This document shows, in pieces, positions 22,896 through 29,639 of a DNA stretch of 32,764 bases. The DNA comes from Oxalobacteraceae bacterium (lineage in GTDB: Bacteria; Pseudomonadota; Gammaproteobacteria; Burkholderiales; Burkholderiaceae_D). The stretch covers positions 1-32,764 of the forward strand of contig JAJTGC010000040.1 in assembly GCA_021298975.1 (NCBI GenBank), written 5' to 3'. The first letter of the stretch is position 1. Each line of letters starts with the position of its first letter. Below the pieces are notes generated by a model that worked only from the letters and a program-made list of their open reading frames with translations, did no database searches and had not been told where the DNA came from. A program made the position numbers and the translations under genes.

Positions 22896-24788
22896 ATGAA
22901 TAATCAACGCAGACCCAATGCGCATGAAAACCTGCAATCATTGCCGCTGTTTGGCAAACTTCCTGTTGGTGTAAGCACCTTGCGCCACTGGACTGCGCCC
23001 CGAAATTTTGCATGCCTTCCTTGTTTGCTGAGGCGGCTGGGGTATTTTTTGTGTTTATGTCTCTGGCTGTTCAGCGCAAGTGCAGCAACCGCATCGGATG
23101 AGCCCCTTTTTGCGCAGTCCTTCTTCATCGACAGTAGTTCCCAATTTGACATCAATACCATTGAAGGGGCGCCATTTAAAGATTTTGAAAAGCGCTTGAA
23201 TCTCGGCTATCAGTTGGCGCCCATCTGGGTAAAAATCCGCATTGCGCCATCAGCACCATCGTCAGCGACTGGTGCGCGGATGGAGCCGATGATTCTGCGC
23301 GTCGGACCGCATAACGCCAATCAGATCGAGGTATACGAATTTGATCGCGGCCAGTGGCAGGTCCAGACCGCGGGCGACCTGTTTCCACAGCAGGGAAAAT
23401 CGTGCGTGGACGATTATTACTGCATCAGGTTGCGCGAAAGTACATCGCCCTCAGACATTATTTATCTCAAAATACAGACGACCAATTTTCTGATATTGGA
23501 TACGGATCTCGTGACTTTAGAGGATCTTGCTTCAGTCTCTGCCAACCGGATCAAGCGTATTTTTATTTCTCTGACGCTGGCCAGCGTCATGCTGGCTATC
23601 GGCATTTACTGGTTGATCAAATATCAATCCACCATGACGGCTTGTTTTGTCGGAGTTCAAGTCAGTATCTTTGTTTATCTCCTGGGTATCTACGGATTTC
23701 CGTCAACATGGTTTCCGGATTGGTCTCCCTTGCTGCTGGATGCATTGCCGCATTTGATGTTCATCCTCCGAAGTTTTTTTTCGATCCTGACGATTTTTGT
23801 CGTGATCAAGGCTTATTGTGATTCCAGACTTTATTTCCTGATGGTTTATGTCATCCTGGCAGTTTGTGTTCTGAATTGTGCATTGTTCTTTACTGAGTAC
23901 AAGAATTTCTCAATCCGTCTGAATCTCTTCATATTTTCGATTTATCCCTCAGTGCACATTTTTGGTGTACTCAAATCCAAGGGGATGATAAAAAAAATCA
24001 AGGTGTTGTTTTTCGTGTCATGTGCTTTATTTTATGTCATGCTGCTTCCGACCATTGTCGGCGGTATTTTCTTCTCACTGTTTAACGGTTTTGTTGGGCC
24101 AGTTCAAAATATTTCGGATTGGCGTCTGAATGGATTGATGGTGGGCGCCGTTATCTTCTTGCTGATTAAATTTGAAGAAGAGCATAGAGAGAAACTAAAG
24201 GCAGAAGAACTTAATCAGATTCGAATCGACCGAATCGAAGCAGACTCCTATGCCGCCTTGCTGTCCGACCGAAACACCATGATAGACCTGCTGACGCATG
24301 ATCTGAAAAATCCGCTGGGGACAATCACGTTTGCATCAAGCGCGCTGAAAGAGCACCTGCAGGAAAACCAAGCCGCCACGCAGAAACTTCGGCATATCGA
24401 TCAGTGTGTCACTCGCATGAATCATTTGATCGAACACGTGGCTGTTTCGGCGCGCCTTGATCGTTATGAGGCACTGCCTTCTGGAGAGATAGCAATCACC
24501 GTGGGGCAGCAGCACGACATGGCGGTAGAAATGCCGACCGGCGCTGAGGCTGTGGCTGATGCACCGAAGACGCTGTACTTTCAGATTGCGAACGCCATCG
24601 GTACGTTCGGCATGCCGGATCAAGCCAAGGTATTCGAACGTTACTACCGAAATCCGAATGCCATGGGCGTGCCTGGCATGGGGCTGGGGCTGAGTCTGGT
24701 CAAGGTGGCGGCTGCAAAGATTGGCGCGCGTGTAGATTTTCAGTGCGCTCGCGACACAGTTACATTTATGGTCAGGGTACCCAATTGA
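22896..24788 (+). CDS. 7TMR-DISM sensor histidine kinase with an incomplete ATPase domain
   Basis: This encodes 630 residues. A signal-like hydrophobic segment (about 45-65) precedes a periplasmic 7TMR-DISMED2-like domain (about 70-210), seven membrane helices (about 225-420), a short coiled coil and a DHp domain with the H-box LLTHDLKNPLGTI (His468). The ATPase part retains the ATP-lid region MPDQAKVFERYYRNP and G2 box GMGLGL (594-599) but no N-box (N-x3-N-A) can be found. Only about 126 residues separate His468 from the G2 box, shorter than usual. The gene is open and unfrayed, so it may be a diverged or dead kinase rather than a sequencing artefact. It is coupled to the response regulator downstream. 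Confidence 0.87.
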   Translation: MNNQRRPNAHENLQSLPLFGKLPVGVSTLRHWTAPRNFACLPCLLRRLGYFLCLCLWLFSASAATASDEPLFAQSFFIDSSSQFDINTIEGAPFKDFEKRLNLGYQLAPIWVKIRIAPSAPSSATGARMEPMILRVGPHNANQIEVYEFDRGQWQVQTAGDLFPQQGKSCVDDYYCIRLRESTSPSDIIYLKIQTTNFLILDTDLVTLEDLASVSANRIKRIFISLTLASVMLAIGIYWLIKYQSTMTACFVGVQVSIFVYLLGIYGFPSTWFPDWSPLLLDALPHLMFILRSFFSILTIFVVIKAYCDSRLYFLMVYVILAVCVLNCALFFTEYKNFSIRLNLFIFSIYPSVHIFGVLKSKGMIKKIKVLFFVSCALFYVMLLPTIVGGIFFSLFNGFVGPVQNISDWRLNGLMVGAVIFLLIKFEEEHREKLKAEELNQIRIDRIEADSYAALLSDRNTMIDLLTHDLKNPLGTITFASSALKEHLQENQAATQKLRHIDQCVTRMNHLIEHVAVSARLDRYEALPSGEIAITVGQQHDMAVEMPTGAEAVADAPKTLYFQIANAIGTFGMPDQAKVFERYYRNPNAMGVPGMGLGLSLVKVAAAKIGARVDFQCARDTVTFMVRVPN

Positions 24789-24811
24789 ACAATCAACAGC
24801 TCGTCAAAATC

Positions 24812-25528
24812 ATGTCGCCTCAACCCATCCTGTCGATTGCACTCGTCGAGGATGACGAGTTATTGCGGGCAGAGGTGAGCGATCATTTGCGCAGTCATGG
24901 ATTTCTGGTCAATGCGGTGAATTCCGCGCGGGCGCTGGATGACCTGATCACGCACAGACCGGTCGATATCTTCGTGATTGATCTCAATCTACCCGGTGAA
25001 GACGGGCTGAGCCTGTCCAATCGCTTGCGGCAGACTTTGCCTGATGCCGGCATTGTGATCATGACGGCCAGAGTGACGCTCAATGACCGCATCGCAGGCT
25101 ATGGTGTTGGAGGTGCGGATGTCTATCTGACCAAACCCGTGGTGCCCGATGAGCTGGTGATGATACTTCGCAGTCTGGGCCGTCGGGTCAAGCCCACGCA
25201 GGATGACCATGCCCTGTTGCTTAGCCTCAGGCAGCGCACCTTGCAAGGGCCGGGCTTGTCTTCTGTGCTGCGTCTGACGATGCGCGAGAAAATACTGTTG
25301 GTCGCGCTCGTACAGGCGCAGGACAATACGCTGGATTCAGCCACCTTGTGTGATGTCTGCACCGGCCAGCCTGCCGAAGACATCATCAGCAAGCACGCAC
25401 TGGAGGAATTGGTCGCCCGGTTGCGCAAAAAGATCCGTGCGGCGCAAGCGGACGACGCCGAGCCGGCGATCAAGTCTGTCTGGGGTGTGGGCTATCAGCT
25501 CTGTCTGCCCATTAATCTGGTGCCCTGA
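24812..25528 (+). CDS. OmpR-type response regulator
   Basis: About 238 residues from the ATG at 24812. A TTG at 24785 overlapping the kinase stop is an alternative start. The receiver domain has the acidic pair in LVEDDE, the phosphoacceptor Asp57 in FVIDLNLPGEDG, the Thr in IVIMTAR and the Lys in YLTKPV, all conserved. The C-terminal part (about 140-235) is a winged helix: LTMREKILLVALVQ, ALEELVARLRKKI and SVWGVGYQL. The pairing with the preceding kinase is clear from spacing. Because that kinase may be impaired, another phosphodonor cannot be excluded. The targets are unknown. Confidence 0.9.
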   Translation: MSPQPILSIALVEDDELLRAEVSDHLRSHGFLVNAVNSARALDDLITHRPVDIFVIDLNLPGEDGLSLSNRLRQTLPDAGIVIMTARVTLNDRIAGYGVGGADVYLTKPVVPDELVMILRSLGRRVKPTQDDHALLLSLRQRTLQGPGLSSVLRLTMREKILLVALVQAQDNTLDSATLCDVCTGQPAEDIISKHALEELVARLRKKIRAAQADDAEPAIKSVWGVGYQLCLPINLVP

Positions 25529-25610
25529 GTCGCGCACTCACTGAAATCGCTGCGGCGTGCGCTGTTCTGCCGCTTCGTCAGTCTGCACTTTTTTTGAGCA
25601 GCCGCGGTTC

Positions 25611-25684
25611 ATCCGGTAAAGTTACGTTTCTGCATGGGGGAAAAGCCTTTTCCTCAGGTGTAAACACGATAGGTTTTACCGGAT
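25611..25684 (+). promoter_or_regulatory. Structured leader upstream of the deacylase gene (riboswitch-like or looping operator)
   Basis: ATCCGGTAAA (25611-25620) and TTTACCGGAT (25675-25684) are perfect 10-base inverted copies 54 bases apart. Inside them is a hairpin with GGAAAA/TTTTCC at its core (25637-25655, GCC loop). The right arm contains the only plausible ribosome binding site (GGAT at 25681-25684), five bases before the ATG at 25689, so pairing would hide it. This fits an RNA switch or thermometer. Two protein-binding half-sites are the alternative. Confidence 0.5.
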
Positions 25685-25688
25685 AGTC

Positions 25689-27374
25689 ATGATGAATGTT
25701 GATTTGTTGATTCAAGAAGCCGCTGTTTACGATGGCAGTGGCGAAGAACCCACTCTGTGTGATGTCGCGGTCAGGGCCGGTGTGATCGTCGGTGTAGGCA
25801 AGGCACTTCCTGTGACGGCGACGGAGACACTGAACGCCGATGGTCTTGCGCTGATGCCCGGCATTATCGACAGCCACACGCACTTCGATGCGCAAATCAC
25901 CTGGGATTCGTTTGTGCGACCCTCACCGGCCATGGGTGTAACCACGGCGGTGATCGGCAACTGCGGCTTCACCATCGCGCCCTGCAAGCCCGCCGACCGT
26001 GATATCACCATGCGTCACCTGACTCAGGTTGAAGGCATGTCGCTGGAGGTGCTGCGCAGCGGTATTGACTGGGGTTTCGAAACTTTTCCGCAATACCTGG
26101 ACCTGCTTCGCAAGCGCGGTTGCGCGGTTAATGTCGCGGCCTATATCGGGCACTCGTCCGTTCGCACGTGGGTGATGGGCGATCAAGCGAACAAGCGCGA
26201 GGCCACCGAAGACGAGATCGCACAGATGGTCGATCTCGTAAAAGACGCAATGGCCGCCGGCGCCATCGGTCTAGCATCCAGCACGAGTCCGGCGCATAAC
26301 GGCGAGGGTGGGTTGCCCATGCCATCCCGCCTGGCCAGTGATCATGAAATGATGTCACTGATTAAGGCCATGGGACACCAGGGGAGGGGTATTTACATGG
26401 TGACCAAGGGCGGTCAGATGCCTGTTCCCTTTCTGGAAGCGATGTCGGTGGCATCGGGCCGGCCCGTCATGATCGCGGCCCTGCTCCACAATCCGACCAA
26501 TCCCGGCGCCGTGTTCAATGATCTCAAGGCGATCACCGAGGCCAATGCGCGTGGTGTGCCATTGGTCGGGCAGGTATCCTGCTGCCCGTTGACGATGGAT
26601 TTCACCTTTCATTCGCCGTACCCGGTGGAAGGACTCGCCAGCTGGAAATCTGCGCTCGGTCTGTCACATAACGCGCTCAAAGCGAAACTCGCTGATCCAG
26701 CGTTTCGACAAAGCGTGCGCGACGAACTGGCTTCGCCTACGTCGTTTCGCTTGTTTAATAATGAATGGGACAAGGTCCATGTGGTCGAGACCCGCCTGCC
26801 CGAGCATGCGCATTTCGAGCAGCGCAGCGTCGCCGATCTGGCACGTGAGCAGCACAAAGACCCACTTGATGTCGCGCTCGATCTGGCGCTGGCTGAAGAT
26901 TTGCAAACGGTATTCACTGCCATTCTTCTGAACAGCGATACCGATGCGGTAGCCGAGTTACTGAACCACCCCCACAGTCTGGTCACGCTGAGTGATGCCG
27001 GTGCGCATCTGACTTTCTTCAATGATGCAGGCTTTGGCTTGCATCTGATGGGTCATTGGGCGCGTGATCTTGGCAAGATGCGTTTGACCGATGCGGTACA
27101 TCAGATCACGGCACGACCTGCGCAGATTCTTGGATTGCAGAACCGCGGTCTGATACGTGAAGGCTATGCGGCCGATTTGCTGCTGTTTGATCCGGCGACC
27201 GTCGGTCGCGGCGTCAAAAAACGCGTATTCGATCTACCCGGTGGCGCTCCTCGGCTCGATACCGATGCGCTGGGTGTGCATGGTGTCTGGGTCAATGGCC
27301 AGCGGCTGGTGGACAGCAAGGGCTTGTTGCAGGACGCGCCCTTGGCGGGAGCCTTGCTGACGGAGTTTCACTGA
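25689..27374 (+). CDS. N-acyl-D-amino-acid deacylase family amidohydrolase
   Basis: This encodes 561 residues. The gene starts ATGATG, with a possible GGAT site immediately upstream. The amidohydrolase metal motif is PGIIDSHTHFDAQ (about 57-69), followed by the family-typical VTTAVIGNCGFTIAPC with a metal-ligand Cys, then SSTSPAHNGEGG, a VGQVSC strand, the catalytic Asp context LVTLSDAGAHLTFF and the closing ITARPAQILGLQNRGLIREGYAADLLLFDP. This is the D-aminoacylase (amidohydrolase_3) group, which hydrolyses N-acyl-D-amino acids or related amides in the cytosol. The exact substrate is open, since many members annotated this way are uncharacterised. Expression may depend on the leader structure just upstream. 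Confidence 0.87.
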   Translation: MMNVDLLIQEAAVYDGSGEEPTLCDVAVRAGVIVGVGKALPVTATETLNADGLALMPGIIDSHTHFDAQITWDSFVRPSPAMGVTTAVIGNCGFTIAPCKPADRDITMRHLTQVEGMSLEVLRSGIDWGFETFPQYLDLLRKRGCAVNVAAYIGHSSVRTWVMGDQANKREATEDEIAQMVDLVKDAMAAGAIGLASSTSPAHNGEGGLPMPSRLASDHEMMSLIKAMGHQGRGIYMVTKGGQMPVPFLEAMSVASGRPVMIAALLHNPTNPGAVFNDLKAITEANARGVPLVGQVSCCPLTMDFTFHSPYPVEGLASWKSALGLSHNALKAKLADPAFRQSVRDELASPTSFRLFNNEWDKVHVVETRLPEHAHFEQRSVADLAREQHKDPLDVALDLALAEDLQTVFTAILLNSDTDAVAELLNHPHSLVTLSDAGAHLTFFNDAGFGLHLMGHWARDLGKMRLTDAVHQITARPAQILGLQNRGLIREGYAADLLLFDPATVGRGVKKRVFDLPGGAPRLDTDALGVHGVWVNGQRLVDSKGLLQDAPLAGALLTEFH

Positions 27375-27380
27375 GCTGTT

Positions 27381-27400
27381 GCGGGTGCTTTAGCACCTGC
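27381..27400. terminator. Hairpin between convergent genes
   Basis: GCGGGTGC (27381-27388) and GCACCTGC (27393-27400) form an 8-bp stem (one G-U) with a TTTA loop, wedged between the deacylase stop (27374) and the beta-barrel stop (27402). There is no U-run for the plus-strand transcript, so it is a candidate bidirectional terminator only. Confidence 0.45.
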
Positions 27401-27401
27401 C

Positions 27402-28817
27402 TCAGAAAAAATATCTCAGCTCGGTAAACAGTAAACGATTGCGTTTCAATAGCCCGTACAGCGTGTTGCTGCTGCCATCGAAATACTCGTAGCCCGCCAG
27501 CAGCTTGATCTGATCGCTCCACGCATAGACTAGCCGTGGGCGAATCAGGTAACCGCGTCGCTCCAGCAGTGCCGAGCCCGACAGCTCGGTTTCCAGCGTT
27601 TCATTCCACCATTTTTTAGCGATGCGCACACTCACGCCGTTTTGATCGCGATCGAGCTGCGAGGTCAGGATTGCATGCAGCTGCTCGGCAGCGGATGGCG
27701 TCTGGTAATGCATCACCCGGCGATTGAAGAGTTGCACGATGCCGCTGGTGTTGTTGCCGAAATCTCGCTCGATACCCAGTACGGTGTAAACAAAGGGATT
27801 CTTAACATAGGCCAGCGTACCATCGGGGTCTTCGGTGCGCGTATACGCCGACTCCAGGGCAATACGCCACGCACCGCGGGTGGTGGCTGTGTCAAATCCG
27901 ATCACGCGGGTTCGGTAGTGTCGAAATACATAGGACGCCGATAGATCACCCGAAAGATCGTACCCATCGTAATACGACACGGACCAGTCCACCGCTTTGC
28001 CGGACTGATCCAGTTTCAACGCCCAGTTGCGCGAGCCGGTGGGAATGACTTCTGAAAAACCGGAACGCAGGAACACACGGTTGGGTCGGAATTCAGGCAG
28101 CCACACACCCGTCAGGCTGGTGTACGAATCGAGGTTCCATGAAGCTTTCGCCGCCAGCGAACCGAAACGGTCTTCATCAATATCCGCCGCCAGCAAACGA
28201 CTGTCGCGCGGTGTCAGATTGTCGGTGGGATTCAGGCGGTCGGTTCGGCCCCAGGCAATGATCTGTTTGCCCAAACGAAAATCCAGCGCGCCCGCACGTG
28301 CATCCAGATAGGCCTCGCGTACTCGCCCGATGCTATTGCCGTCATCCCGAAAGTCTTCACGGCCGGCATAGGCTTCGGCAAATAGTCCCAGGCCATTCCC
28401 GAAACGTTTGTCCAGTTTCAACCAGGTCGACGCCGTACCGATGTTCCCTCGATCATCGTAGAGACGATTGGAGGACCAGTAGCCACTACGTACCGAGCCA
28501 GTCAGACCGAGCGCATTGAGCTTGCCGAGCAGGGTGGGACGTTGTTCCGTGGCGCTATCGGCCGGTGCGAGATCTGGCGCGCTGTCAGGCGCTTTACTTG
28601 ATGCCGGATTCTGGCCCGCCATGTCAGGTGACTTCTCAGGCAAGCCCTTGCCATCGCTGCGCGAGTCAGCCGGCTGCTGCGCCGCAGCTGCGGGCGTGTC
28701 TTGAGCGCTTGCGCACTGGAGCCCGCCACCCAGCAGTACGGCAGCGAGATAAAGCGAGACCCCAGCAAGCCGGGGTCGGTTGGCAAACAACGGATGTCTG
28801 CGACTGACATCCGGCAT
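27402..28817 (-). CDS. Outer-membrane beta-barrel protein, DUF1302-like
   Basis: This encodes 471 residues. A signal peptide ends near LQCASAQ and is followed by a Pro/Ala/Ser-rich linker (about 40-95). After TGSVRSGYWSSNRLYDD the protein becomes a run of amphipathic strands (LRLGKQIIAWGRTDRLNPTDN-type segments) and ends with RLLFTELRYFF, a classic C-terminal Phe barrel signature. It resembles DUF1302-type porin-like proteins that travel with an RND exporter and a LolA-like periplasmic protein. Its ATG follows the stop of the upstream cistron directly (TAA then ATG), so it belongs to that operon. It is probably the outer-membrane partner for lipid or hydrophobic compound traffic, which is inference from context. 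Confidence 0.78.
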   Translation of the reverse strand: MPDVSRRHPLFANRPRLAGVSLYLAAVLLGGGLQCASAQDTPAAAAQQPADSRSDGKGLPEKSPDMAGQNPASSKAPDSAPDLAPADSATEQRPTLLGKLNALGLTGSVRSGYWSSNRLYDDRGNIGTASTWLKLDKRFGNGLGLFAEAYAGREDFRDDGNSIGRVREAYLDARAGALDFRLGKQIIAWGRTDRLNPTDNLTPRDSRLLAADIDEDRFGSLAAKASWNLDSYTSLTGVWLPEFRPNRVFLRSGFSEVIPTGSRNWALKLDQSGKAVDWSVSYYDGYDLSGDLSASYVFRHYRTRVIGFDTATTRGAWRIALESAYTRTEDPDGTLAYVKNPFVYTVLGIERDFGNNTSGIVQLFNRRVMHYQTPSAAEQLHAILTSQLDRDQNGVSVRIAKKWWNETLETELSGSALLERRGYLIRPRLVYAWSDQIKLLAGYEYFDGSSNTLYGLLKRNRLLFTELRYFF

Positions 28818-29639
28818 TTATTGCTGTTCCATGTAGCGCGTCGTGAAGTATTCATCCTTCACGCCGATATTGACCTTGAAGTTATCGATCGCGATGACCG
28901 TGCTGTGGCCTGTCTGCATATTGCGTGCCTCGAGTATGCCCGCTTGCCATTTTTTCTTGACCGGATCGACTTCCTTGAAGTGGCTGTAGCGCGCTTCCTT
29001 GAGCAGTTCACCTGCCTCATCATAGGCGACCGATTTCAGCGTCACGAAATTATCTTTCTGAATCCAGGCGATGCGCTTGGAATAGCCGGTGTTGGCCTTG
29101 ATCGTTGGGTCCTTCGGTAATGATTCGATTACGAAGCAGGGTGTGCCGTCGACCTCCTCTTCTTTGAGCAGTGTGTGATTCCATTCCTTGACCTTGTGAC
29201 CGATCACATCGCCGTAGGAAAAATCAGTACCCACAAAGCTGTCTTTCTTGTTCGACGAAATGAGTCGGCGCACTTTCTTCACGCTGGGCAGGTAGATCCA
29301 GATGTCATCATCCTTGTCCGTGTGCTCGATGAGCATGGAGACCGTGCCTTTGACATCGGTAGGCTCCAGAAAACGTGTCATGCGCTTGTTATCGATACCG
29401 TTCGGCTCGAGCTTGCTGGTACCGAAGGTTTTGCGAACACGTTTCTGACCCGATTTATTCGTCAGCGTCATCGTGCTCTCGGAGGTGGAGTCGGCGTACT
29501 TCGCGACCATGAAATTCTTTTCCATGATTTCGGTAGCCGACAGTGCCCAGGCCTGGTTCGGCAACAGGCTCATCAGCAGGGCACTCAGACCGAGTACGGC
29601 GACCAGGGCGATGCCTGCGCGTTTGCTTCCCGATGTCAT
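28818..29639 (-). CDS. Internal start for the LolA-like lipoprotein-sorting protein
   Basis: This nested reading uses the ATG at 29637-29639, in the same frame as the exporter. It gives 273 residues with a clear signal peptide (GIALVAVLGLSALLMSLLPNQAWA) and a mature LolA-like domain (ATEIMEKNFMVAKYADSTSE, DDIWIYLPSVKKVRRL, SFVGTDFSYGDV, WIQKDNFVTLKS). LolA-like proteins carry acyl chains across the periplasm, so an independent, exported form makes more sense than a domain stuck to the exporter. A strong ribosome binding site lies at 29647-29654. Whether both forms are made is unknown. Confidence 0.6.
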   Translation of the reverse strand: MTSGSKRAGIALVAVLGLSALLMSLLPNQAWALSATEIMEKNFMVAKYADSTSESTMTLTNKSGQKRVRKTFGTSKLEPNGIDNKRMTRFLEPTDVKGTVSMLIEHTDKDDDIWIYLPSVKKVRRLISSNKKDSFVGTDFSYGDVIGHKVKEWNHTLLKEEEVDGTPCFVIESLPKDPTIKANTGYSKRIAWIQKDNFVTLKSVAYDEAGELLKEARYSHFKEVDPVKKKWQAGILEARNMQTGHSTVIAIDNFKVNIGVKDEYFTTRYMEQQ

